Under the pieces are notes generated by a model. It was not told the origin of the DNA and ran no database searches. It saw only the letters and a list, made by a program, of their open reading frames with translations. A DNA stretch of 64,000 nt, taken from contig SGPE01000008.1 in NCBI GenBank assembly GCA_004208945.1, positions 124,001 through 188,000 on the forward strand, given 5' to 3'. The stretch comes from Pseudoalteromonas sp. CO133X (GTDB taxonomy: Bacteria; Pseudomonadota; Gammaproteobacteria; Enterobacterales; Alteromonadaceae). The number at the start of each line of letters is the position of its first letter. Within the stretch, counting starts at the first letter, position 1. Below are positions 55,226 to 63,418 of this stretch, piece after piece. Both the position numbers and the translations under genes were made by a program.

Positions 55226-56008
55226 ATGTTAACTCTATTTAAATCTGCTCCCTTACTTGACGAGCAGGAGCAACAGTGGCTGATAGACACATTTATATGG
55301 GCTGTTGAGCATTTTGATAGCGACTACTTTTTACACAAGACGCAGATTGTACTGCCCAATGGCCAGTTTTTCCCAGACAGTGTCACAAGCGTTGAAGATA
55401 TGGCTAAAACGGTATTTTCTCGCGTCGTTGGCTATGCGGGGATGAAGGCGTGGCCTGTAAATTTAGTATCACCATCACAGCTGGTCCCGCAGGTATTTCC
55501 GCATTTTGAATTTCAGGCTTCTCTAAGAGGAGAGCATGCTCAGTTAATTGTGCCTGCGAATCACTTAATTAATGTGTCGTTTAATCCAAACCAAATAAAT
55601 CAGCCACAAGACTTAGTTGCGAGCTTTGCTGGAACACTGGCGACAGTATTAATTCATCATGTTGGTGTTTTACCTCCTGGCGGTAAAGAGTTTTTACCAC
55701 AGGCCAGCGACGCGCTTGCTTGTTTTTTAGGGTTTGGTGTGATGATGAGCAATACTGTGTATCAGTTTAAAGGGGGCTGTGGATGTGGTTATAACCCCTA
55801 TGCCAATCGCCAAGCTGCATTGACTGAACCGCAAACCTTATTTATGCATGCTTTGGTATCGCATTTTAAAGGCGATAATCAGTCTAAAAAATACCTGAAG
55901 CCTCATTTGCGAGGTCAGTATAAGAAAGCGCAAAAGCAAATAAAGTTATTAGTTAATAGTAGTGCTAATCCGCTATTACTGGCGTTGGATGAACAAAAAG
56001 TAGGGTAA
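55226..56008 (+). CDS. Degenerate zincin-like protein of unknown function
   Basis: The 260-residue protein follows creA by three bases. It matches the layout of an uncharacterised bacterial zincin-like family: an N-terminal VLPNGQFFPDSVTSVEDMAKTVF segment, a helix ending TLATVLIHHVGV where those proteins have an HELxH, SDALACFLGFGVMMSNTVYQF where they have a conserved Asp and GFG(I/V), and a tail with YLKPHLRGQYKKA. The HELxH equivalent reads TVLIH here (Thr140, Val141, His144), so the catalytic Glu and first His are missing. A CGCGYNP element (185-191) is added after the helix. It is probably inactive as a peptidase; the function is unknown. Confidence 0.65.
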   Translation: MLTLFKSAPLLDEQEQQWLIDTFIWAVEHFDSDYFLHKTQIVLPNGQFFPDSVTSVEDMAKTVFSRVVGYAGMKAWPVNLVSPSQLVPQVFPHFEFQASLRGEHAQLIVPANHLINVSFNPNQINQPQDLVASFAGTLATVLIHHVGVLPPGGKEFLPQASDALACFLGFGVMMSNTVYQFKGGCGCGYNPYANRQAALTEPQTLFMHALVSHFKGDNQSKKYLKPHLRGQYKKAQKQIKLLVNSSANPLLLALDEQKVG

Positions 56009-56015
56009 ATAATCA

Positions 56016-56636
56016 GTGCCGTATTTAGATGAATTTTTATTAATTGCAGTTGCGCATTTTTTTGCTGTTGCAAGTCCAGGCCCTGACTTTGCTGTTGTGC
56101 TTAAGCAAAGTATTCAGCATGGTCGTCAAAATGCACTATGGACAAGTGCGGGGGTGGGGGCTGCCATTTTACTTCATGTTGCCTATTGTGTATTAGGTGT
56201 TGCCCTCATTTTATCGCAATCGCCGAGCTTATTTATGGCATTAAAATATGTGGCGGGTGCTTATCTAGCTTATTTAGGCGTACAAGCTTTACGTAGTGCA
56301 AAACCGGCTGATAATACACAGCAAACGCTTGCTCAGGCTGAGCCTGAGTCTGTGTATAAAGCTTTTAGACGTGGCTTTTTTACCAATGCACTGAACCCAA
56401 AAGCAACACTGTTTTTTATGTCGCTCTTTACATTAGTTATCAGCCCTGAGACCCCAGTATTAGTGCAAGCAAGCTATGGTATGTATATGGCTTTGGCAAC
56501 TTGGGTGTGGTTTTCATGTTTATCACTGGTGTTATCAAAAGCCGCTGTGCGAGAATTTTTCTTAAAAAGTGGTTTCTGGTTTGATCGAGGTATCGGCGTG
56601 ATCTTAATTGCGCTGGCCATTCGTGTTGTTGTGTAA
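56016..56636 (+). CDS. LysE/RhtB family exporter
   Basis: The 206-residue membrane protein has about six helices and the LysE/RhtB motif ASPGPDFAVVLKQSIQHGRQNAL near the N-terminus, then GVGAAILLHVAYCVLG and FFTNALNPKATLFFMSLF. These proteins export amino acids such as homoserine, threonine or lysine, or related compounds. The GTG start (MPYLDEF) has AGGG about 11 bases upstream. It lies seven bases behind the zincin-like gene and eight bases before the gamma-glutamylcyclotransferase-like gene, so it is inside the operon. Confidence 0.9.
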   Translation: MPYLDEFLLIAVAHFFAVASPGPDFAVVLKQSIQHGRQNALWTSAGVGAAILLHVAYCVLGVALILSQSPSLFMALKYVAGAYLAYLGVQALRSAKPADNTQQTLAQAEPESVYKAFRRGFFTNALNPKATLFFMSLFTLVISPETPVLVQASYGMYMALATWVWFSCLSLVLSKAAVREFFLKSGFWFDRGIGVILIALAIRVVV

Positions 56637-56644
56637 GGTGAATT

Positions 56645-57160
56645 ATGACTATCTATAATTTTTCGTTTGGTTCAAACATGTCATCAAATCGGTTGTTGGC
56701 ACGATTACCTCAAGCAAAACGTATAGGCACAGCCTTACTCAGAGGTTACGAGCTGACATTTGATATGGTCAGTACCGATGGCTCAGCGAAATGCAGTGTT
56801 CGCCAAACCTCTCAGTTAGACGCACTCGTTTATGGGGTCGTCTATGAGCTTAATGAAGATGAAAAAGCGATGCTAGATACGATTGAAGGCCCTCGTTATG
56901 ATTGCGTTGATGTGTGTGTTGAATTGTTAGATGGAGAGCAATTAACAGCACATTGTTATATTGCCAATACATTAGACGCTACTCTTTTGCCATTCGACTG
57001 GTATCTACAGCATGTTCATCGCGGCGCGCTTGAAGCTGGCGTGCCAAATGATTACAGTGACTCAATACTCGCGCGCGAAAGTTGCGATGATCCAGATAAA
57101 ACCCGAGCAGCGAGAGAGTTCGCTATTCACAACAATAAAAACGACCAAGGGACATTATGA
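56645..57160 (+). CDS. Gamma-glutamylcyclotransferase-like protein
   Basis: The 171-residue protein has the GGCT/AIG2 fold: YNFSFGSNMSSNRLLARLP is the substrate-binding N-terminal loop, LRGYELTFDM follows, and the catalytic Glu lies in LDTIEGPRYDCVDV. The C-terminal helix NDYSDSILARE is also usual. Such enzymes release 5-oxoproline from gamma-glutamyl compounds; the exact substrate is unknown. Its stop overlaps the next gene's start (ATGA) with AAGGGA upstream, so coupling with the serine hydrolase is likely. Confidence 0.87.
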   Translation: MTIYNFSFGSNMSSNRLLARLPQAKRIGTALLRGYELTFDMVSTDGSAKCSVRQTSQLDALVYGVVYELNEDEKAMLDTIEGPRYDCVDVCVELLDGEQLTAHCYIANTLDATLLPFDWYLQHVHRGALEAGVPNDYSDSILARESCDDPDKTRAAREFAIHNNKNDQGTL

Positions 57161-58704
57161 AACTGTGTAAACTAGCCGTTGCTGCGGCCTTATTATCAAG
57201 CTGTTCATTCTTTAGTTACGCTGATATCGACAGTGAAAAAATTGAGCAAGTAATTGAAACATCAATGGCACGTTTTGATGTGCCTGGGATGGCTGTTGCC
57301 ATTGTTGAAAATGACAAAGTCGTTTTGGCAAAAGGGTTTGGTGTGACCAACCTTGATACGGGTAAAAAGGTTAATAAAGACACTTTATTTGGTATCGCCT
57401 CAAATACGAAAGCATTTACAGCAGCCGCTTTAGCGAAGCTTATAGATGAGGGAAAGTTAAGCTGGGATGATAAAGTAATTGATCATCTGCCTGAGTTTCG
57501 CCTGTATGACCCTTATGTAACACGTGAAATGACGATTCGTGATTTATTGAGTCACCGTAGTGGCCTGGGTTTAGGGCAGGGCGACTTAATGATTTGGCCT
57601 GACACCGATAAATCGGTTGATGAAATCATTGCTGGTCTTAAGTACTTAAAACCAGCCAGTAGTTTTCGTAGTAAATATGCGTATAACAACTTAATGTTTG
57701 TGACCGCTGGTGAGGTTGTAGCACGTGTGTCAGGGATGAGCTGGAATGATTATATCGAGAAAAATATTCTAGAGCCACTTGATATGAAAAACTCTCGAGC
57801 TGGTTTTTCACGCATTCCAGAAAGTAATAAAAACTGGGCCACAGGGCATATTCCTATGGATGGTCAGTTACACCCGTTTTTTGTTAATTATTTAGAAGAC
57901 TTTCGTGGTGCCGGTGCTATCGCTTCAAGTGTTAATGATATGAGCCAGTGGCTACGCACGCAACTTGCGCATGGAAAAATGCCAAATGGCGAACAGTTAT
58001 TTACTGAGCAGCAGCAACAGCAAATGTGGCACCCGCATATTACCTCTTTAGCATCGAAAAGTGCTTACGAGGCGTACCATCAACAATTTAGAGGCTATGG
58101 CTTAGGCTGGAGTATTGAAGATTTTCATGGCATTAAAAAATTAGGCCATGGTGGTGGGATTTTAGGTATGGTCTCTCAGGTGACTTTACTACCAGAAAAA
58201 AATCTTGGTATCGTTATTTTAACTAACCAGCAAGCATTTAGTGCGTTATCCGCAGTTACCTATGAAGTGCTTGAAGATGCGTTGGATTTGGAAGATAAAG
58301 ATTGGGTAGAAGAGTTAGCTAAAAAGCACTTTGAAGGTAAAGAAAAAGCCAACGCAAATGCTAAACCAGAAACACCGGCAGATTACCAACCAAAGCTACC
58401 AAATATAAATTACACAGGCACACTGCATGATAACTGGTATGGTGATGTGGTAATCGAAGAGCTTAATGGGCAGTTACGTATCGACTTTACGCATACTAAA
58501 CGTTTGAAAGGCCAGCTTGAGCATTACACGGGTAATACGTTTATTGTGAAGTGGGATGAAAAGCTACTTGAAGCCGATGCATTTATTGAGTTTCAAATGA
58601 GTCCCGAAAACCGCGTTGAAAGCGCCAAGATGCGAGCAGTTTCAACTGCCGTGACAGATTTTAGCTTTGATTTTAGAAACCTAGATTTACAAGCTAAAAA
58701 GTAA
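57157..58704 (+). CDS. Serine hydrolase, beta-lactamase class C / penicillin-binding family
   Basis: The 515-residue protein has a signal peptide (ending FFSYA, about residue 22) and the beta-lactamase class C fold. Nucleophile Ser82 lies in IASNTKAFT (SxxK, Lys85), Tyr176-x-Asn178 in KYAYNNLMF and the third motif in KLGHGGGILGM. A C-terminal domain of about 110 residues (DUF3471-like; NYTGTLHDNWYGDVVIEEL) follows. Such proteins act as D-aminopeptidases, esterases or peptidases in the periplasm rather than antibiotic-resistance enzymes. It is the last gene of the five-gene operon and ends at a strong hairpin. Confidence 0.93.
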   Translation: MKLCKLAVAAALLSSCSFFSYADIDSEKIEQVIETSMARFDVPGMAVAIVENDKVVLAKGFGVTNLDTGKKVNKDTLFGIASNTKAFTAAALAKLIDEGKLSWDDKVIDHLPEFRLYDPYVTREMTIRDLLSHRSGLGLGQGDLMIWPDTDKSVDEIIAGLKYLKPASSFRSKYAYNNLMFVTAGEVVARVSGMSWNDYIEKNILEPLDMKNSRAGFSRIPESNKNWATGHIPMDGQLHPFFVNYLEDFRGAGAIASSVNDMSQWLRTQLAHGKMPNGEQLFTEQQQQQMWHPHITSLASKSAYEAYHQQFRGYGLGWSIEDFHGIKKLGHGGGILGMVSQVTLLPEKNLGIVILTNQQAFSALSAVTYEVLEDALDLEDKDWVEELAKKHFEGKEKANANAKPETPADYQPKLPNINYTGTLHDNWYGDVVIEELNGQLRIDFTHTKRLKGQLEHYTGNTFIVKWDEKLLEADAFIEFQMSPENRVESAKMRAVSTAVTDFSFDFRNLDLQAKK

Positions 58705-58715
58705 ACCAAAGTCGC

Positions 58716-58740
58716 AAAGCCGCTCAAAAGCGGCTTTGTT
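58716..58740 (+). terminator. Terminator after serine hydrolase operon
   Basis: A 9-bp stem (AAAGCCGCT at 58716-58724 with AGCGGCTTT at 58729-58737) with a 4-base loop closes the operon at the serine hydrolase gene. Confidence 0.85.
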
Positions 58741-58774
58741 ATAATTGGCTGACATTTACTTCAAGGAGCGCGCA

Positions 58775-59695
58775 ATGAGAACGGCCGTTATCTCTCATCC
58801 ATTTTGTCGAAAACATAAAATGATTGAAGATCACCCTGAATGTCCTGCGCGTTTAGATATGATCACTGACCGCTTACTGGCAAGCGGTGTTGATATTGCA
58901 GTCACTCATTTACAAGCTCCAAAAGCCACACGTGAAGATTTTTTACGTGCCCACGATGAGTCTTTGGTGCGTCACGTAGAGCAAACCATTCCAGAGTCAG
59001 GCCTTGCAGAACTTGATGGTGATACATGGCTGTGTCCCGACTCAATGAAAGCAATTGAACGTGCCGTTGGCGCTGGGTTATTAGCTGTTGATGAAATTCT
59101 TGCTGATAAGCTAGATGCCGCTTTTTGTTCAGTCAGGCCGCCAGGTCATCATGCAAACAGGACAACCTCTGCTGGTTTTTGTGTGTTTAATAATTTAGCA
59201 ATTGCTGTGCAGTATGCCAAAAGCAAAGGGGTGAAACGCATTGCCATTGTTGATTTTGATGTTCACCACGGAAACGGCACACAAGACATCTTTTTAGACG
59301 ATGACAATGTACTGTTTTGCTCTTTGTTTCAGCATCCATTCTATCCTAATACAGCAGTTGAAAATAATGCGACTTTGGTTAATTCACCGCTGCCTATCGC
59401 CAGCGATGGGACTGATTTAAAAGCGGTTTATTATGAGCAGTGGTTACCTAAACTAACTGAATTTAACCCCGAGTTATTGTTTATTAGTGCGGGGTTTGAT
59501 GCACATTTAGAAGATGACATGGCAAGTTTGAAATTTGTTGAAGATGACTACGCTTGGCTTACATCCCAATTAGCGGAGCTATGCCAGCAACAAGGCTGCA
59601 AAGGAATTGTGTCATTTTTAGAAGGTGGGTATGCCTTGTCAGCACTAGGGCGCAGTGCTGTGGCTCATATTAAAGCGCTGGTGGATACAGCTTAA
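58775..59695 (+). CDS. Histone-deacetylase family protein (acetoin/polyamine-type deacetylase)
   Basis: The 306-residue enzyme has the class-II HDAC-like core: HPECPARLDMIT, PPGHHANRTTSAGFCVFNN with the active-site His pair, VDFDVHHGNGTQDIF with zinc ligands Asp and His, FISAGFDAHLEDD with the third Asp, and FLEGGY at the end. In bacteria these remove acetyl groups from acetylpolyamines or protein lysines; the substrate is unknown. ATG 58775 is chosen since AAGGAG lies six to seven bases upstream; upstream codons from 58745 are less likely. It converges on the small hypothetical gene with four overlapping bases. Confidence 0.93.
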   Translation: MRTAVISHPFCRKHKMIEDHPECPARLDMITDRLLASGVDIAVTHLQAPKATREDFLRAHDESLVRHVEQTIPESGLAELDGDTWLCPDSMKAIERAVGAGLLAVDEILADKLDAAFCSVRPPGHHANRTTSAGFCVFNNLAIAVQYAKSKGVKRIAIVDFDVHHGNGTQDIFLDDDNVLFCSLFQHPFYPNTAVENNATLVNSPLPIASDGTDLKAVYYEQWLPKLTEFNPELLFISAGFDAHLEDDMASLKFVEDDYAWLTSQLAELCQQQGCKGIVSFLEGGYALSALGRSAVAHIKALVDTA

Positions 59696-59985
59696 TTATC
59701 TAGCATCACAAAAGCTTGTTCTGGTGTTAATTGAGTTACTTTACTCAAGCAGCAGATACCCTCTTGCGCAAGTTGTTGCGTCACTCGTTTTGCCAGTTCT
59801 GTGCTTGTGATTGGTGTCACGTCGTTGTTATATAAATCAAAGTACCTTCCAGCTTTATTCAATAATAAAAGCCCGTTTCTTTGCTCCTTAGTTAAACCAT
59901 ACAGAAAATCATTTAAGTCGCTCTCACCTTCAAGGTGCGCTATTTCCTGCTTACTAAAAATGATTAAAGGAAATGAAAATTGCAT
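59692..59985 (-). CDS. Small protein of unknown function (DUF4144-like)
   Basis: The 97-residue protein has no signal peptide or membrane helix. Its start (SFPLIIFSKQEIAHLEGESD) and middle (LLLNKAGRYFDLYNN) recall the small DUF4144 family of Vibrio and Alteromonadales, in which an N-terminal strand pair is followed by an LxDSxGxxY segment, but the match is tentative. GGACA precedes the ATG. It lies alone between the deacetylase and the GGDEF-EAL gene and overlaps the deacetylase 3' end by four bases. Confidence 0.65.
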   Translation of the reverse strand: MQFSFPLIIFSKQEIAHLEGESDLNDFLYGLTKEQRNGLLLLNKAGRYFDLYNNDVTPITSTELAKRVTQQLAQEGICCLSKVTQLTPEQAFVMLDN

Positions 59986-60063
59986 TTATTGTCCTGTATC
60001 AAAGCCCGAAAGATTGAAATGATTATAATTGCTAATTCCTGTAAGAACTAGGTAAGTCTACTT

Positions 60064-62562
60064 ATGAATCAACCAAGACGGCATCAAAAGGTCGGGGATG
60101 TTATTTCGCAAAAGCTGGTATCGTGCCCTGCACATACCCCTTTGGTTGATGCTGTGCGGTTGATGCATGTTCATAGTGTGACCGCTATTTTTGTTAAACA
60201 TGATCAATCCATTGTTGGTATATGGACTGAGGCGGACTGCCTACATGTTGATATTACAAGCTCTGAATTTAAAAATGTACCTATTCATGAGGTTATGTCA
60301 GCACCGGTGGTGTCCGTGCCTAGTCAGTGTTTACTGAGCGATGCGACACTGCGCTTTCAACAGCATGGTATTCGACACTTATTAGTAATGAATAGCGAGA
60401 AACAGCCTGTTGGTATGTTGAGCTTGTCGGACATTGTGCACAATCAAGGGCTTGATCACTACCTACAATTTCGTCCTATTCATGAACAATATCGCACTGA
60501 ATTAGACATTGTTGATGCAAATTTGCCAATAGAAAGCGTGGTAGAGATTATGCGCACGAGCCGCCTAGAAAGTGTGCTTGTTTATAATCCAGCCTTGGAT
60601 ATACATGGCATTATCACACAGCGAGATATTGTTGGGCTAATTATTCAAACCGAATGGCTTAACCCTTGTTGGCAATACGCAAGTTATCCATTGATAGAGA
60701 TAGATAGCGACAGTAGTTTGTTTGATGCATATCGTCTTATGTCTGAACATAATGTTCGCCACTTAGCGGTCAGAGAGGCTGATATTTGTGGGGTCATTTC
60801 GTTTGCTGATTTAATCACAGAAATAGAGTCAGCGTATTGCTGTGAACTTGAACGAGCGATTGAGCAGCGCGATATTGCCTTACAAAAGTCGCAACGAAAT
60901 TTATTTTTAGCGAATAAAATTATTGATGCGTCATTGGATGGCATCATGCTAACTCGTAAAGATGGCACGATTATTCAAGTTAACCCTGCATTTACTCGAC
61001 TCACAGGATTTGAGGAACATGAAGTGATTGGCAAGCGACCAAGCATTTTAAGCTCGTCCTCACACAGCCGTTCATTTTATCAAAAAATGTGGCATGCCAT
61101 AGAGTATGAAGGGGTTTGGCAAGGAGAAATTTGCAACCGTAAAAAAAGCGGTGAAGAGTTTGTTGAATGGCTGACTATTATTCAAATTAAAGATCCTAAT
61201 GTTGATGAAGTACTCTATGCGGCTATTTTTAGTGATATAACAGAGCGTAAGCGAGCAGAAGAAAAAATCTCACAACTGGCGTATTACGATGAACTAACAG
61301 GCTTGCCAAATAGGCGGTTATTTCACGATAGGTTGTCAATTGCGTTAAGTGCAGCCAAGCGTAATCAAGATTTATTAGCCGTTATGTTTGTTGACTTAGA
61401 CCGTTTTAAAGAGGTGAATGACAGCCTAGGTCATGATGCAGGTGACAATCTTTTACAGCAAATTGCAGAGCGCATTTCATCTGTACTACCTGAGGGGGAT
61501 ACCCTGGCTCGTTTAGGTGGAGATGAGTTTGTACTTTTATGCGAAGTTGAGAGGATTGAAGCATTACTTGGATTTGCAGAGCAAGTCTTGCAACAAGTCA
61601 GTATGCCTTTGTTAATTAATGAGCAGGTGGTGGCGATAACCGCTTCCATTGGAGCCGCAGTGTTTCCAGATGATGGTATTGATAGTGCTACCTTGCTTAA
61701 ACATGCTGATATTGCAATGTATCGGGCAAAAGAAGTGGGTCGAAACTCATTTCAATTATTTAAGCCGGCCATGAATGCGCGCTCTCTTGAGCGGCTTGCG
61801 ATGATGAGTCGTTTGCAAACGGCCATAGAAAACGATGAGTTTGAACTGTACTATCAGCCGAAGCAACACCTTGAAAGTGGCCGAATATGTGGCGTGGAAG
61901 CCTTACTGCGTTGGCAGGAGCCAAGCTTAGGTGTTATCTCCCCAGCTAAATTCATTCCATTGGCAGAAGAACTTGGCTTAATTGTAAAGCTGGATATGTG
62001 GGTTATAGAACAAGCCTGTAAAGAGTTAGCGATATGGCAGCGAAATGATATTGAAGCAGGACGTTTAGCGATTAATATTTCAGCCAATCATTTACGGCAA
62101 GGGCAATTGGCTTCTAATGTTGAACGCTTATTGAGAGAGTATGAGGTGGACCCATGCAAACTTGAAGTCGAACTCACTGAGAGCTGCTTCATAAGTCATT
62201 TTAGTGAAGCTAAACAAGAGTTGCTGGCACTTAAAAAGTTGGGCGTACATATTACACTTGACGACTTTGGGACAGGCTATTCAGCATTGAGTTATCTAAC
62301 CAAGCTGCCTATCGATACACTTAAAATTGACGCCAGCTTTATTGCTAAAGTCCCTGATGAATATGGTAATAGTGAGATTGTTTCGGCGATTGTGACATTG
62401 GCTAAAAGCTTGAATATACACGTTGTTGCAGAAGGTGTTGAGAAAGTGGAGCAGTTAAACTACTTACAAGCGCTTAACTGCGACACGATTCAAGGCTATT
62501 ATTTCTGCCGCCCCATTACGAAGCAGCAGTGGTATGACTTTTATCTTAATACTCAAAAATAG
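60064..62562 (+). CDS. CBS-CBS-PAS-GGDEF-EAL protein
   Basis: This 832-residue soluble c-di-GMP protein has two Bateman modules (about 1-130 and 140-260: VGDVISQKLVSCPAHTPLVDAV, VMSAPVVSVPSQCLLSDATL, QRDIVGLI and a fourth CBS), a short coiled coil, a PAS domain with PAC tail (about 282-400), a GGDEF domain with intact GGDEF at 485-489 and an EAL domain with EALLRW at 612-617, NISANHL, ELTESC, DDFGTGYSAL and AEGVEK. Both catalytic sites look functional. CBS pairs usually bind adenine nucleotides, so the protein may tie c-di-GMP turnover to energy state plus a PAS signal. It is monocistronic. Confidence 0.94.
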   Translation: MNQPRRHQKVGDVISQKLVSCPAHTPLVDAVRLMHVHSVTAIFVKHDQSIVGIWTEADCLHVDITSSEFKNVPIHEVMSAPVVSVPSQCLLSDATLRFQQHGIRHLLVMNSEKQPVGMLSLSDIVHNQGLDHYLQFRPIHEQYRTELDIVDANLPIESVVEIMRTSRLESVLVYNPALDIHGIITQRDIVGLIIQTEWLNPCWQYASYPLIEIDSDSSLFDAYRLMSEHNVRHLAVREADICGVISFADLITEIESAYCCELERAIEQRDIALQKSQRNLFLANKIIDASLDGIMLTRKDGTIIQVNPAFTRLTGFEEHEVIGKRPSILSSSSHSRSFYQKMWHAIEYEGVWQGEICNRKKSGEEFVEWLTIIQIKDPNVDEVLYAAIFSDITERKRAEEKISQLAYYDELTGLPNRRLFHDRLSIALSAAKRNQDLLAVMFVDLDRFKEVNDSLGHDAGDNLLQQIAERISSVLPEGDTLARLGGDEFVLLCEVERIEALLGFAEQVLQQVSMPLLINEQVVAITASIGAAVFPDDGIDSATLLKHADIAMYRAKEVGRNSFQLFKPAMNARSLERLAMMSRLQTAIENDEFELYYQPKQHLESGRICGVEALLRWQEPSLGVISPAKFIPLAEELGLIVKLDMWVIEQACKELAIWQRNDIEAGRLAINISANHLRQGQLASNVERLLREYEVDPCKLEVELTESCFISHFSEAKQELLALKKLGVHITLDDFGTGYSALSYLTKLPIDTLKIDASFIAKVPDEYGNSEIVSAIVTLAKSLNIHVVAEGVEKVEQLNYLQALNCDTIQGYYFCRPITKQQWYDFYLNTQK

Positions 62563-62563
62563 T

Positions 62564-63373
62564 TTAGCTTAGGGTGATTTCATAAGAAGTAAACTTTCGA
62601 ATATTAATGACGCCAGTGTCAAAAATTAAGTATTGGCCCTTAATACCTTTTAAAACACCTGAGACCTCTGGAGCCTTATCAAAATTGAATGAGCTGATCT
62701 TGGTTGGATATTCGTCGACAGGGTAATCAAGAGTCACAACGTCCTCATCTAGTTTTTCGATGGCTGTTGCACCAAATAACTCGGCAAGTTCATCTAACTT
62801 TTCTTCTATTTGTGGCAGTAACTCTGTGGCAGCAGCCTTTAGGTCGAGCACGTCAGATTGCCCTTTTAGCATATTACGCCAATTGGTTTTATCAGCAATA
62901 AACTTGGCTAACGCTACTTCAACTAAACCTGATTGCAAACGAGTCTGTACTTTAAAAATAGGTAGTGCTTGAGTTGCCCCTTGGTCAATCCAGCGGGTCG
63001 GGATTTGTGTATGACGGGTAATACCCACTTTCAAGCCAGAAGTATTTGCTAAATACACATAGTGCGGGATCATGCAGTTTTCTTCGCCCCACTGTGGCTC
63101 ACGACACGTGCCTTGGTCATAGTGACAAGTTTCGGGTTTCATAATACACATATCGCAGCTTGCTAGTTTGCGCGTACAGACAAAACAGTGTCCTTGTGAG
63201 TAACTTTTTTTGGTTTTCTTGCCACAGTTACAACAAAAGATATTACCGGTGTACGTGAGTGTGAGTGTTTTTCCTATATAGTCGTTTAAAGGTACTAGTT
63301 CATCACCAACAGGTAGTTGATATTGTACAGGTGTACTGTGAGTCGACTTGAGTTTACGCAATGTACCTTGCAT
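62564..63373 (-). CDS. DUF2797 family protein
   Basis: The 269-residue protein has a Cys-rich N-terminal part with four knuckle-like pairs (CCNC, HCFVC, CDMC, CHYDQGTC), then the conserved HYVYLANTSGLKVGITR segment, which resembles a GIY-YIG-like core, and ARWIDQGATQALPIF (here TRWIDQGATQALPIF). The C-terminal half is alpha/beta. The family is widespread but has no assigned function; zinc binding is likely. The start at 63373 (MQGTLRKL) fits the family; AGGGG lies about ten bases upstream. An upstream extension of 14 codons is hydrophobic and unlikely. It lies between two c-di-GMP genes, converging with the CBS-GGDEF-EAL gene. Confidence 0.87.
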   Translation of the reverse strand: MQGTLRKLKSTHSTPVQYQLPVGDELVPLNDYIGKTLTLTYTGNIFCCNCGKKTKKSYSQGHCFVCTRKLASCDMCIMKPETCHYDQGTCREPQWGEENCMIPHYVYLANTSGLKVGITRHTQIPTRWIDQGATQALPIFKVQTRLQSGLVEVALAKFIADKTNWRNMLKGQSDVLDLKAAATELLPQIEEKLDELAELFGATAIEKLDEDVVTLDYPVDEYPTKISSFNFDKAPEVSGVLKGIKGQYLIFDTGVINIRKFTSYEITLS

Positions 63374-63418
63374 CTTTACTTGGCCCCTAAAGATGTAAAA
63401 GGGGTAGTGTAACACGCT

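Noticed and set aside
57157..58704. Beta-lactam resistance gene
   Set aside because: The SxxK/YxN motifs are shared by many peptidases and esterases of this fold, and the added C-terminal domain and context do not suggest AmpC.
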